From: SLHU01 sp009929975
GTDB taxonomy: Bacteria > Bacillota > Clostridia > Saccharofermentanales > UBA5734
Reading direction: 5' to 3'
Length of the DNA: 64,000 bases
NCBI GenBank assembly: GCA_040776905.1
Contig: JAXGZQ010000002.1
Location: 558,001-622,000 of the forward strand
Program-made: the position numbers and the translations under genes
The notes under the pieces: generated by a model
What the model saw: only the letters and a program-made list of their open reading frames with translations
Told to the model about the DNA's origin: nothing
Database searches by the model: none
In this document: positions 42,748 through 51,536 of the stretch, piece by piece
How positions within the stretch are numbered: the stretch's first letter is position 1
How the letters are laid out: each line of letters opens with the position of its first letter

Positions 42748-44448
42748 TCAGGTTGAGTGGTTGACGCAATCCGGGCCACCCTCTCCAGTACCGAATTCAT
42801 AGACGCGCACCTCATAGGGCCGGGTGGTAAAGCCTTTCCCATCCGTGGCCTGATCCGGGTAGTTGCTGAAAATGAGCCTGGCGCTCTTGCCGTCAAATCC
42901 TGCCGGAAAGCGGAATTTCACGTTCTTTTCCGTAAACGAACAGACAACCAGAAGCGTCTTCCCCTCGTAGGCACGGCCATAGACATAAAGCTGCCTGCTG
43001 CTCCTGTCATACGCTTGGCAGCCGCCATGACGCACAATGTCGCTCGTGGTACGGTAGTGCAAAACCGCGCGGTAGAAATTGAGCAGAGAGTCCGGGGCTT
43101 TTTCCTGGGCTGCGACGTTGATGGTGGCATAGTTCGGGTTCACCGCAAACCAGGGCTTCGCCTCGCTGAAGCCGCCGTTCATTTCACCGCTCCACTGCAT
43201 GATGGTCCGGGCGTTGTCACGTGTGGCACGGCGGATTCTATCGAATTTTTTCTGATTGTGGCCCTTTCTGCAGGCCATCGCATAGTGATTGATGGCCATG
43301 CAGTCCTTGTACTGGTCAATGGCATCCAGATAGTGATTGGTCATGCCGATCTCCTGACCCTGATAGGCAAAGGGCGTGCCCTGCTGGAACAGATAGGAGC
43401 AGGCCAGCATCTTCCCGCTCTCCACGCGGTATTTCTCGCTGCCAGAGCGGCTGATGACGCGTGCATGGTCATGCTTTTCCAAATACAGCGCGTTCCAGCC
43501 GATGCCGCTCAATGCCTTCTGCCAGCGGGTGAAAGCCCTTTTGAGCTTCCTGAGGCTGAACGGCAGTGGGATGTACTCGGTGAAAAGGCAGTCAGCCTCC
43601 ATATGCTGAAAATGGAACATCATATCCAGTTCATGACTGGCCCTGCGCTCGTCGACAAACCGCAGCGCTTTGCCGGGCGTCATCATCGGTGCCTCGCCCA
43701 CGACAAAGCAATCGTACTGATCAAGTACGTTCCGGCGGAACTGACTGAGATATTCATGCACACGGGGACCGTTCATGTAATAGCGCAGACCACGCATGAA
43801 CGGAAGCACATCGTCCGGCAGTCCTTCGGGCTTGGAGATGAAGGTGATGACATCCTCACGAAAGCCATCCACGCCCATGTCGAGCCAATAGCGCATGATC
43901 GCCTCGACTTCATTCCGAACCGCCGGGTTGTCCATATTGAGATCGGCCTGCGTCTGATCAAACACATGCAGATAATACTCATCCATCTGCGGATCATAGG
44001 CCCAGGCTTTGCCGGAAAACACGCTGTCCCAGTTGTTCGGCCGTTTCCCACCCGGCCGGCCCTTGCGCCAGAAGTAATACGGATAGTAGGGGCTGTTTTT
44101 GTCGCGGCTTTTGCGGAACCATTCATGCTCAATCGAGGTGTGGTTCACAACAAGGTCCAGAATGACCTTCATCCCGAGCGCATGCGCCCGGTCGAGCACC
44201 TTGCGGAAAATCGCCATGTCCCCGTATTCGGGATTGATCGTCCGGTAATCGGCGATATCGTAACCGTAGTCGGCCTGCGGCGAAACGAACAGCGGCGAAA
44301 ACCAGATACCGCGGATGCCGAGTGAGCGGATATATTCGAGCTTCTCGTAAACACCGTACAAGTCGCCGATACCATCACCGTTTCCGTCAGCAAAGCTGCG
44401 CGGCCAGATCTGATAAAACGCGATCTCCTTATACCATTGAACCGCCAT
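42748..44448 (-). CDS. GH13 alpha-glucosidase (oligo-1,6-glucosidase / trehalose-6-P hydrolase group)
   Basis: 566 aa cytoplasmic enzyme with no signal peptide. WYKEIAFYQIWPRSFADGNGDGIGDL (about 4-29), DLVVNHTS (about 97-104, region I), the nucleophile Asp in VDGFREDVITFIS (about 200), the acid/base Glu in CFVVGEAPMM (about 250) and the third acid in LEKHDHARVISRSG (about 325) are all present. The C-terminal beta domain ends around YEVRVYEFG. ATG 44448 has GGAGG 7 nt upstream; a frame open to 44490 starts before the ribosome site. It acts on short alpha-glucosides, but the exact bond cannot be fixed from sequence. It is the only intact gene in an otherwise decayed sugar locus. Confidence 0.92.
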   Translation of the reverse strand: MAVQWYKEIAFYQIWPRSFADGNGDGIGDLYGVYEKLEYIRSLGIRGIWFSPLFVSPQADYGYDIADYRTINPEYGDMAIFRKVLDRAHALGMKVILDLVVNHTSIEHEWFRKSRDKNSPYYPYYFWRKGRPGGKRPNNWDSVFSGKAWAYDPQMDEYYLHVFDQTQADLNMDNPAVRNEVEAIMRYWLDMGVDGFREDVITFISKPEGLPDDVLPFMRGLRYYMNGPRVHEYLSQFRRNVLDQYDCFVVGEAPMMTPGKALRFVDERRASHELDMMFHFQHMEADCLFTEYIPLPFSLRKLKRAFTRWQKALSGIGWNALYLEKHDHARVISRSGSEKYRVESGKMLACSYLFQQGTPFAYQGQEIGMTNHYLDAIDQYKDCMAINHYAMACRKGHNQKKFDRIRRATRDNARTIMQWSGEMNGGFSEAKPWFAVNPNYATINVAAQEKAPDSLLNFYRAVLHYRTTSDIVRHGGCQAYDRSSRQLYVYGRAYEGKTLLVVCSFTEKNVKFRFPAGFDGKSARLIFSNYPDQATDGKGFTTRPYEVRVYEFGTGEGGPDCVNHST

Positions 44449-44490
44449 CCCGGAGCCTCCTGATATTGATAGGTGATCTGTGCCTCGCAA

Positions 44491-44846
44491 ATTTCACGGC
44501 TTATCTCAGCATGGGTGAATCTGGCCATCAGCGCGGCGTCACCGGTATGCGGTCTGTCTCTGGCAACAGATCCAGTCAGCCGGTACAATAATTCCACTTC
44601 ATTCATAGTGCAATAGCGCTCCGGGTAAGTCAATCAACGAAAAGGGCCGGCGAGAGCCGGACCCGGGCAAATGCAGGTATTTGCACTTGTGGTCTATCGG
44701 TTTAACTTCGCCATCGATAGAAAAGTGATTGATTCCGGCAAGGTCAAATCGGCCATAAATCATTGATGATGTTTTCAGGACACATTGCATAAACCATTGC
44801 CCAAAAAAGTAAAAACCCCAAAACATAACAGTCTCAGGGTTCTTCG
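44491..44846. other. Intergenic region between the GH13 gene and tRNA-Pro, no supported gene
   Basis: Contains the GH13 leader and, near 44800-44845, a weak minus-strand terminator for the tRNA (AACCC...GGGGTTTTT). A CTATCG/CGATAG inverted repeat lies near 44692-44718. A 75-codon open frame on the minus strand (44599-44826) resembles nothing I recognise and has no ribosome site; it could be a decayed fragment. Confidence 0.5.
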
Positions 44847-44923
44847 TGGTCGAGGTGAAGGGACTTGAACCCCCGACATCCTGCTCCCAAAGCAGGCGCG
44901 CTAGCCAACTGCGCTACACCTCG
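44847..44923 (-). tRNA. tRNA-Pro (anticodon TGG)
   Basis: On the minus strand CGAGGTG (44923-44917) pairs with CACCTCG (44857-44851), followed by A and an encoded CCA. The anticodon arm is CCTGC-TTTGGGA-GCAGG, the T-arm contains GGTTCAAGTCC and the D-arm AGCGCAGTTGGCTAGCGC. Full cloverleaf, 77 nt including CCA. Confidence 0.97.
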
Positions 44924-44980
44924 AAGTCTTTATGATTCTATACGGTTCTGCCATAACTGTCAATCGCCGCGGCCACGAAA

Positions 44981-45919
44981 CTAATATCGACCGAGCCAGT
45001 CAGTGGCCAGAATCAGCGCTGGTATCGAGACAACGGACAGCAGGGTTGACAGCGCGACGGTCCGTGTTGCCAACAGGTTATCCTGATCATGCCTGGTCGC
45101 GAATAGAGCGGTCGCTGCCGCGGTCGGAGCGGCAGCCGGAATCAGGCAGGCCAGAAACAGCGTGCGGCCGGTTTCGATCGGCAGCAGTGCCAATAGACCC
45201 ATGACCAGAGCCGGAATGACCAGCAAACGCAATAAAGCGGAGACCATCACCGATCGATCGGTAAAAACACTGCCGGGATGGATCAGTGAGAGTTGCGCAC
45301 CGATAATGATCATCGCCAGCGGCGAGTTCAGACCGGCCAGATGACCAATCACCTCTGTTGGTATTTCAGGCAGGCGAATTTGCAGGATGAACAACGGAAA
45401 AGCCAGTAGGAGTGACACGGTACCGGGGTTGACAAGAGCGCGGCGCCAGTCCATCGATCCCTTCTCCCCGGTCATCAGGCGTACACCATAGGTCCACTGC
45501 GCGACATTGAACACCGCGATATAGACGGAGCCAAACAGGACACCCTGTGAGCCGAGAATCGCGTCGAGCAGCGGAATGCACATGAAGCCGCAATTGGAGA
45601 AGACCACGGAAAATTCAAGGACACGGCGGCGCGACTGGATCTGGCGGTGAAAGAACAGTCGTGCCACCGCCGCACCCAGCGCATGACTGGCCACCGCACT
45701 GACAAGTGCGATGGCCAGGCCCTGCAGCAAACTAGTATCAAAAGGGGTCTGGAACGAACGGATGATGACGGCGGGTGTGACAATGACCAGCAGCAGATTG
45801 GTCAGCTGCTTTGTCCCCTCTTCATTCAGCATGCGGATCCGGCTGGCGATATATCCGACAGCGATCAGCAGAAATAAAATCAGCACCTGTTCGGTTACAA
45901 GCCAGGCATTATCGAACAT
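44981..45919 (-). CDS. AEC family membrane transporter
   Basis: 312 aa with about ten hydrophobic helices arranged as two five-helix halves. ILFLLIAVGYIASRIRMLNEEGTKQLTNLLLVIVTPAVII (about 13-52) is the classical start of auxin-efflux-carrier-type proteins, and SNCGFMCIPLLDAILG (about 108-123) and LIPAAAPTAAATALFA (about 262-277) are conserved crossover regions. Family members export or import small organic acids; the substrate is unknown here. It starts 32 nt after the araA stop and is probably co-transcribed with it. Confidence 0.9.
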   Translation of the reverse strand: MFDNAWLVTEQVLILFLLIAVGYIASRIRMLNEEGTKQLTNLLLVIVTPAVIIRSFQTPFDTSLLQGLAIALVSAVASHALGAAVARLFFHRQIQSRRRVLEFSVVFSNCGFMCIPLLDAILGSQGVLFGSVYIAVFNVAQWTYGVRLMTGEKGSMDWRRALVNPGTVSLLLAFPLFILQIRLPEIPTEVIGHLAGLNSPLAMIIIGAQLSLIHPGSVFTDRSVMVSALLRLLVIPALVMGLLALLPIETGRTLFLACLIPAAAPTAAATALFATRHDQDNLLATRTVALSTLLSVVSIPALILATDWLGRY

Positions 45920-45951
45920 TCAATCCAGATCCCCTGTTCATCGTTATTTCG

Positions 45952-47442
45952 TCACGGTTGAAGATTCAGCCGATAGGCGACTTCGTTCCAGAGTAATTCT
46001 TTTTTCAGCTCCTGTAAATCCGTATTCTGCCGGATATGGACAAACTCCAGACCGATAAATTCAGCATAATCACGCAGATGGCCGGCATCCAGCGCATAGC
46101 TCATGACGGTATGATGGGCACCGCCACATAGCATCCAGGCCTCTGCCGAAGTCTGCAGATCGGGCATCGGCTTCCACATGACCCGGGCAACCGGCAATTT
46201 CGGCATTGGTTTTAAAGGGGTTACGGCCTGACAGTCATTGACGATCAGACGCATCCGGCCACCCATATCAATCAGAGATGCCAGTACCGCGTCACCTTCC
46301 GTTCCGTCAAAGACCAGACGGGCCGGCGGCTGCCGGTTGCCGATACCGAGCGGATGCACTTCGATCGCCGGACGGCCGGACGCAACGGACGGACAAACCT
46401 CCAGCATATGGGCGCCGAGGACGAGCTCACGGCCACGCTCCAGATGATAGGTGTAGTCTTCCATAAACGATGTGCCGCCCGGTTTGCCTTCAGCCATCCG
46501 TTTCATCACATGGGACAGACAGGCGGTTTTCCAGTCGCCCTCCGCACCATAGCCGTAGCCATCGGCCATCATATTTTGCGCGGCGAGGCCTTCCAGCTGC
46601 TCGAGGCCATGCAGATCCTCAAACGTTGAGGTGAACGCGGAGAAATGACCTTCCTCCATAAAGCGGCGCAGACCGGACTCCAGCCGCGCCTGATAACGGA
46701 CGGCCTCCAGCTGGTCGGTATTGATATCATATCGTTCATGGTATTGATCCATGACAGCGCTGACATCGCCATCCGACGCGCTTTTCACATAGTCAACCAG
46801 ATCGCCGAGCGGGTAATAATTGACCGACCATCCCAGTATCCGTTCAGCCTCAACCTTGTCCCCTTCAGTGACCGCGACATCGCGCATATTGTCGCCAAAA
46901 CGGGCACAGCGCAGCTGATATCCAATCTGTACACCGGCTGCCGCCCGCATGAAATCCTCAATCCGGCGCATCACATCATCATCCTGCCAGAAACCGGCGA
47001 TCAGCTTGCGCGGGATGCGCAGGCGGGCACCGATGAAACCATGTTCGCGATCACCATGCGCGGACTGATTGAGGTTCATGAAGTCCATATCGATCGATTC
47101 CCAGGGAATCTCGCGGTTGAACTGGGTGTTCAGATGAAGATAAGGTTTACGCAGGCGGCTGAGACCGCTGATCCACATCTTTGATGGTGAGAACGTATGC
47201 ATCCAGCTGATCACTCCGGCACAGTCAGGATCAAAATCGGCCTCGGCCAGAACCCGGCTGATTTCCCCGGATGTCGTCAACACCCCATGAAATTCAATAT
47301 CGGCCGGCCAGCCGGCTTGTTTCTGCCAGAACGCCGTCATCTGCTCGGCATGTTCGCGTACCTGGCGAATGGTATCTTCACCATATAGATGCTGACTGCC
47401 GGTAATAAACCAGAATTTATAGTCACCAATCCGTTTACCCAT
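45952..47442 (-). CDS. araA: L-arabinose isomerase
   Basis: Converts L-arabinose to L-ribulose. FWFITGSQHLYGEDTIRQV (about 9-27), SPSKMWI (about 93), QFNREIPW, ADGYGYGAEGDWKTACLSHVMKRM (about 290-313), FMEDYTYHLERG (about 329) and the late GGAHHTVMSY (about 445) are family blocks with the expected metal and catalytic residues. ATG 47442 has AGGAGG 7 nt upstream. Length 496 aa. No araB or araD is in the window, so the rest of the pathway must lie elsewhere. Confidence 0.96.
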   Translation of the reverse strand: MGKRIGDYKFWFITGSQHLYGEDTIRQVREHAEQMTAFWQKQAGWPADIEFHGVLTTSGEISRVLAEADFDPDCAGVISWMHTFSPSKMWISGLSRLRKPYLHLNTQFNREIPWESIDMDFMNLNQSAHGDREHGFIGARLRIPRKLIAGFWQDDDVMRRIEDFMRAAAGVQIGYQLRCARFGDNMRDVAVTEGDKVEAERILGWSVNYYPLGDLVDYVKSASDGDVSAVMDQYHERYDINTDQLEAVRYQARLESGLRRFMEEGHFSAFTSTFEDLHGLEQLEGLAAQNMMADGYGYGAEGDWKTACLSHVMKRMAEGKPGGTSFMEDYTYHLERGRELVLGAHMLEVCPSVASGRPAIEVHPLGIGNRQPPARLVFDGTEGDAVLASLIDMGGRMRLIVNDCQAVTPLKPMPKLPVARVMWKPMPDLQTSAEAWMLCGGAHHTVMSYALDAGHLRDYAEFIGLEFVHIRQNTDLQELKKELLWNEVAYRLNLQP

Positions 47443-47646
47443 AAGAAAACCTCCTGCCATGATCAGCCCTGCCAAGGGGCTGTTATCTCTGCCTCAAATG
47501 ATGCCATTGTCGACCGTAAACCGCAAGTTCAGGATCCGTCCGGCTGGAAAACAGCATCGTGCAGTTTTTCTTTTCCCTCAACCCTGATCGTGCTAAAATA
47601 AAACTGTTGATGACATAAATAATTCGATCATACGAGGTGATTGACC

Positions 47647-48357
47647 ATGACAGAGATCCAATACACTCCGGAACGGTTTCCCCAGATCGCGGCAGATAAG
47701 CTGATGACAGTCAGCCACTCGCTGGCCGGACCCTGGTTCAGCCAGGTCGACTGGCCCTGGCTGATTCTACCGCTGATCAAGGAGATCATCCTTCAAATCG
47801 GACCGACCCTGCCGAAAGACGAGTACGAACAGATTGAGGATCAGATCTGGATTGCCCGGGATACCCGCGTCGCGTCTTCCGCCAGCCTGGCCGGTCCGCT
47901 GATCATCGGGCATGAGACGGAAATACGCCACTGCGCCTTTATCCGCGGCAGTGCCCTGGTCGGTGAAGGCGCTGTTGTCGGCAACTCAACGGAATTGAAA
48001 AACAGCATCCTGTTCGACCGGGTGCAGGTTCCCCACTATAACTATGTCGGTGATTCGATTCTTGGATATCGTGCCCATATGGGAGCCGGTTCGATCACCT
48101 CCAATGTCAAGGGTGACCACAGCAATATCAGCGTCCGGATCAATGATGTCCGCATACCGACCGGGCTGCGCAAATTCGGTGCTTTGCTGGGCGATCAGGC
48201 CGAGGTTGGCTGCAACAGCGTCCTCAATCCAGGCAGCATTCTCGGCGCACGCTGTCAGATCTACCCTCTGTCCATGGTTCGCGGCTATGTGCCGGAAGAC
48301 ACAATCTACAAACAAAATAACAATATCGTTCTGAAAAACAGCCCGCTGACCGAATAA
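47647..48357 (+). CDS. Left-handed beta-helix protein of the GlmU-like / nucleotidyl-sugar acyltransferase group
   Basis: 236 aa. A short N-terminal helical part (about 1-65) precedes hexapeptide repeats from about 70 to 225 (IARDTRVASSASLAGPLIIGHETEIRHCAFIRG, then VGEGAVVGNSTELKNSILFD, then GSILGARCQIYPLSMVRGYVP) that form a left-handed parallel helix. Clostridial proteins like this are often labelled UDP-GlcNAc pyrophosphorylase-like, but there is no nucleotidyl-transfer Rossmann domain. An acyltransferase or a scaffold is more likely. ATG 47647 has GAGGTG 7 nt upstream; a TTG at 47641 is less likely. Terminator directly after. Confidence 0.8.
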   Translation: MTEIQYTPERFPQIAADKLMTVSHSLAGPWFSQVDWPWLILPLIKEIILQIGPTLPKDEYEQIEDQIWIARDTRVASSASLAGPLIIGHETEIRHCAFIRGSALVGEGAVVGNSTELKNSILFDRVQVPHYNYVGDSILGYRAHMGAGSITSNVKGDHSNISVRINDVRIPTGLRKFGALLGDQAEVGCNSVLNPGSILGARCQIYPLSMVRGYVPEDTIYKQNNNIVLKNSPLTE

Positions 48358-48373
48358 TCCATACCGAATCAAT

Positions 48374-48403
48374 AAAAAAGCGCTCCGCGAGGGAGCGCTT
48401 TTT
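48374..48403. terminator. Bidirectional terminator between the beta-helix protein and rubrerythrin genes
   Basis: AAAAAGCGCTCC, GCGA loop, GGGAGCGCTTTTT; a perfect GC-rich stem with A and T runs serves both converging genes. Confidence 0.93.
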
Positions 48404-48423
48404 AAATACAGTCAGCGGAAGAA

Positions 48424-49020
48424 TCAGAAATTATCACAGAGAATCTCGAAATGAGCCTGCGGATGCTGACAAGCCGGGCAGATATCAGGAGCGACACTGC
48501 CTTCATGAACATAGCCGCAGTTATTGCATTTCCAGAGAACTTTTTCTTTTTTCTTGAAGACTTCACCATTCTTCACATTGTCAGCCAGTTTGAGATAACG
48601 ATCTTCATGATGTTTCTCGACCCGGGCGATCATGCGGAAAGAGGTCGCGATATCCTTAAAGCCTTCTTTTTCAGCGACATTGGCAAACTCGACATAAAGA
48701 TCAGCCCATTCTTCATGTTCACCGGCTGCGGCGGCGATCAGATGGTCATGTGTGTTGCCATAGGCGACCGGATACGACGCCGTGATCTCGATCGGTACGG
48801 CCTCATTGGTGCCGTCCAGGCCCTTGTCGATATGCTTGTAGAACACTTTGGCATGTTCCTTTTCATTGTCTGCAGTCTCAAGAAAAATGGCTGAAATCTG
48901 ATTATAGCCTTCTTTCTTGGCGACTGAAGCGAAGTACGTATAGCGGTTGCGCGCCTGCGATTCACCGGCGAACGCCTTCATCAGGTTTTTCAGGGTTTCG
49001 GTTCCAGTTAGTCTTGCCAT
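48424..49020 (-). CDS. rbr: Rubrerythrin
   Basis: 198 aa peroxide-reducing protein of anaerobes. The N-terminal ferritin-like four-helix domain carries the diiron ligands in AFAGESQARNRYTYFA (about 16-31), ETADNEKEHAKVF (about 48-60), AAAAGEHEEWADLY (about 93-106) and ARVEKHHEDRY (about 132). The C-terminal rubredoxin domain has CNNCGY (about 164) and CPACQHPQ (about 183). ATG 49020 has GGGAGG 6-7 nt upstream. Regulated probably by PerR through the box at 49079-49093. Confidence 0.97.
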   Translation of the reverse strand: MARLTGTETLKNLMKAFAGESQARNRYTYFASVAKKEGYNQISAIFLETADNEKEHAKVFYKHIDKGLDGTNEAVPIEITASYPVAYGNTHDHLIAAAAGEHEEWADLYVEFANVAEKEGFKDIATSFRMIARVEKHHEDRYLKLADNVKNGEVFKKKEKVLWKCNNCGYVHEGSVAPDICPACQHPQAHFEILCDNF

Positions 49021-49062
49021 TGTAAGCCTCCCTAAATTTTCCAATAATGGAATTTTTCAGTC

Positions 49063-49093
49063 GGGCATATGCCCAGACTTGGAATAATTATAA
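49063..49093 (-). promoter_or_regulatory. PerR-like box and palindromes upstream of rubrerythrin
   Basis: Minus strand TTATAATTATTCCAA (49093-49079) matches the PerR consensus TTATAATNATTATAA at 13 of 15 positions and overlaps a TATAAT -10 candidate. The leader also has the perfect palindrome GGGCATATGCCC (49063-49074) and TTCCA-ATAA-TGGAA just before the ribosome site. Confidence 0.6.
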
Positions 49094-49098
49094 CATAT

Positions 49099-49839
49099 TT
49101 ACCAAGGCTGAACAGTCTCATCCGAAAAAATTGACGCGAGATCAGAATCGGTCAGCGGGTAGTCGGACCAGGGTTTTTCCTGTGGCGGCGCATCAGAAAA
49201 TGAACACCATGTCCGCCTGACGGGATGCTCAAACGCGAGATGAGCCGCATGCAGCGCGACCCACGGACCCTCCCGTGCCGCGTCCACCGATTCTGTCTGA
49301 TAGCGGCGGTCGCCGCAGATCGGATAACCGCGGCTGGCCAGTTGAACTCGGATCTGATGACCACGTCCGCTGCCGAGACGAATGGCCAGCAGCGACTGGT
49401 CGAGATCAGGCCGCCAGGCCAGGCGGCGATACGCCAGCCAGGCCTCCTTCCCTTCACCAGCATCAGCAACCGTAACCTGATTCTGGCTGCGATCCTTGAC
49501 CAGATAATCGTGCCACTCGCCGGACGGCGGCTGAACACATCCCTGCACCACAGTCAGATACTCCTTGATGATCCGCCGTTCACGCACCTGGGCGGAGAGC
49601 CGGCTAGCGGCTTTTGATGTCCTGGCCACGACGAGAAGACCACCGACCGGCCGGTCCAGCCGGTGAACCAGGCCAAGGAAGACCTGCCCTGGTTTCTGAT
49701 AGCGTTCCGCGATATCCTGTTTCAACCAGGTCAGCAGGTCGATGTCCCCGCTGTGATCAGCCTGTGTCAACATTCCAGCCGGTTTGCGCACCACCAGAAT
49801 ATGATTATCCTCATATAAGATGACCGGACGCGTTTCCAT
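49099..49839 (-). CDS. RluA-family RNA pseudouridine synthase
   Basis: 246 aa. The catalytic block is FLGLVHRLDRPVGGLLVVARTSKAASRLSAQ (about 56-86), with the Asp of HRLDRPVGG, and IRLGSGRGHQIRVQLASRGYPICGDRRY (about 158-185) follows. No S4 domain is present at the N-terminus (VILYEDNHILVVRKPAGML at the start), as in the shorter RluA/RluC-like enzymes. ATG 49839 overlaps the stop of the upstream methyltransferase (TGATG), so translation is coupled. The target uridine is unknown. Confidence 0.92.
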   Translation of the reverse strand: METRPVILYEDNHILVVRKPAGMLTQADHSGDIDLLTWLKQDIAERYQKPGQVFLGLVHRLDRPVGGLLVVARTSKAASRLSAQVRERRIIKEYLTVVQGCVQPPSGEWHDYLVKDRSQNQVTVADAGEGKEAWLAYRRLAWRPDLDQSLLAIRLGSGRGHQIRVQLASRGYPICGDRRYQTESVDAAREGPWVALHAAHLAFEHPVRRTWCSFSDAPPQEKPWSDYPLTDSDLASIFSDETVQPW

Positions 49840-50714
49840 CAGGCCCCCGTCCAGCGGCCGGTGAATCCACACGGCAGAAATAGCGGCCGCCGGCTGACCG
49901 GCAAAGCCAGTTCCTCTGCTTCCGCCTGGCCGCCATACCGCGAACTGATCACCAGCGACAGCATATTCGCCGCAACCGCCGGTGACAACCCGTTGCTGTA
50001 GGCATTAATGATGAAGAAAAGCGGCTGATCGGACAGCAGACGGCTGCAGCGGTCAATCAGGTCATAAAGGCTATCTTCAATTTTCCACAGTTCGCCGTTC
50101 GGTCCACGTCCATAAGCCGGCGGATCCATGATGATCCCGTCATAACGCCGGCCACGCCGAATTTCCCGCTCTACGAATTTGAGGACATCGTCTACGATAT
50201 AGCGGATATAGCAGTCGCCCAGTCCGGACAGCTGAACATTCTGCCGGGCCCAGCTGACCATTCCTTTCGAGGCGTCAAGATGAACCACTTCATCCGCTCC
50301 GGCCATCGCGCTGGCGACGGTTGCTCCTCCGGTATAGGCGAACAGGTTGAGTACCCTGACCGTGCGCCCCTGCTCTTTCGCCTGATGGATGATCCGGCTG
50401 GTAAAATCCCAGTTGGCCGCCTGCTCGGGAAACAGACCGGTGTGCTTGAACCCTGTCGGCTCAACCTGGAAAACCAGATCTCCATAAAGACCCGGATAAC
50501 GAATCTGCCAGGTTTTCGGCAGCGGCCGCTGCGCCTGCCAGCGTCCACCGCCGCCGTCACGCAGATAGAGCGCGTCCGGCTTCGGCCATTGGTCATGCGG
50601 CCAGATCGCCTGCGGATCGGGACGCTGCAGGATATAGTCGCCCCAGCGCTCAAGTTTGTCGCCCGAGCCTGCGTCCATCAGTTCATAATCCTGCCAGCGG
50701 TTCGCGATATACAT
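49839..50714 (-). CDS. Class I SAM-dependent rRNA methyltransferase (RlmI/RlmK-like)
   Basis: 291 aa. An OB-like N-terminal part (about 1-85) contains the recognisable FQVEPTGFKHTGLFPEQAANWDF (about 83-105). The SAM site is VLNLFAYTGGATVASAMAGADEVVHLDASKGMV (about 118-150), and the motif IV sequence IIMDPPAYGRGP lies near 195. No N-terminal PUA domain is seen, unlike RlmI of enterics. ATG 50714 has GAGG 7 nt upstream; ATG 50720 is an alternative. The coupled pseudouridine synthase gene downstream supports a role in ribosomal RNA modification. Confidence 0.88.
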   Translation of the reverse strand: MYIANRWQDYELMDAGSGDKLERWGDYILQRPDPQAIWPHDQWPKPDALYLRDGGGGRWQAQRPLPKTWQIRYPGLYGDLVFQVEPTGFKHTGLFPEQAANWDFTSRIIHQAKEQGRTVRVLNLFAYTGGATVASAMAGADEVVHLDASKGMVSWARQNVQLSGLGDCYIRYIVDDVLKFVEREIRRGRRYDGIIMDPPAYGRGPNGELWKIEDSLYDLIDRCSRLLSDQPLFFIINAYSNGLSPAVAANMLSLVISSRYGGQAEAEELALPVSRRPLFLPCGFTGRWTGA

Positions 50715-50802
50715 GATCATGCCTCTTTCCCTGAAAACTGGCCTGATTATAGCACAATTCTGAACAATCATGACAATCATGCAGGCATCAGCTGTTTTGG
50801 TT

Positions 50803-50808
50803 TATAAT
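50803..50808 (+). promoter_or_regulatory. -10 box of the response regulator / kinase operon
   Basis: TATAAT with a weak -35 at 17 bp (TGCAGG). A start near 50815 would leave the ATG at 50820 almost leaderless, favouring translation from ATG 50844. Confidence 0.45.
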
Positions 50809-50843
50809 GGAGAATAATTATGCGCGTGAAAGCAGGTGAACCG

Positions 50844-51536
50844 ATGACCAGCACCCCTCATATTCTTATTTGCGATGATGATCCGGTTGTCCATGAGTCA
50901 CTGGGCATTTATCTTGCCGCCGAGCGTTATCATTACAGTTCGGCCTTTGACGGCGAACAGGCTCTGGCTTCATTTGAGCAGGAGCAGCCGGATTTGATCA
51001 TCCTTGATCTGATGATGCCGAAACGATCCGGCACTGATGTCTGCCGTGAAATACGCAAGACCAGCAAAGTGCCGATCATCATGCTGACCGCCAGAGGCGA
51101 GGAAATCGACCGTGTGCTCGGGCTCGAACTGGGAGCCGATGACTATATCGTCAAGCCCTTCAGTCCACGCGAAGTAATCGCCAGAATCAAAGCCGTCATG
51201 CGGCGGCTCGGCGACCGCCAGGCCGACAGCTCAGGCACCCTGCGCTTCGACCGGCTGGAGATCAGCCTGGAAAACTACCAGGTCCGTCTCGACGGCACGA
51301 TCATCGCCTGTACACCGAAAGAAGTCGAGATTCTTCATCTTTTGGCATCTCATCCCGGCCAGGTCATGGACCGGGAGCAGATTCTTTCGCAGATCTGGGG
51401 ATATGACTATTTTGGTGATACACGCACCGTCGACACCCATATCAAGCGGATCCGCCAGAAGATACAGCTGGACAACGCCCCGTGGGGTTTGATGACCGTC
51501 TACGGGGTCGGATACAAATTCGAGGTTTTTCACTGA
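50844..51536 (+). CDS. OmpR-family response regulator (PhoP-like)
   Basis: 230 aa. Receiver with the acidic pair in LICDDDPV (about 8-14), phospho-Asp in LIILDLMMPKRSG (about 53) and Lys in YIVKPFSP (about 104). The C-terminal winged helix has CTPKEVEILHLLASHPGQVMDREQILSQIWG and VDTHIKRIRQKI. ATG 50844 has AGGTGA 4 nt upstream; ATG 50820 also has GGAG 7 nt away and would add 8 residues. It is in an operon with the kinase that follows with no gap. Similar pairs often sense phosphate or envelope state. Confidence 0.93.
   Translation: MTSTPHILICDDDPVVHESLGIYLAAERYHYSSAFDGEQALASFEQEQPDLIILDLMMPKRSGTDVCREIRKTSKVPIIMLTARGEEIDRVLGLELGADDYIVKPFSPREVIARIKAVMRRLGDRQADSSGTLRFDRLEISLENYQVRLDGTIIACTPKEVEILHLLASHPGQVMDREQILSQIWGYDYFGDTRTVDTHIKRIRQKIQLDNAPWGLMTVYGVGYKFEVFH

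Noticed and set aside
44599..44826. 75-codon open frame before tRNA-Pro
   Set aside because: No ribosome site, no recognisable family and odd composition; treated as intergenic, at most a fragment.
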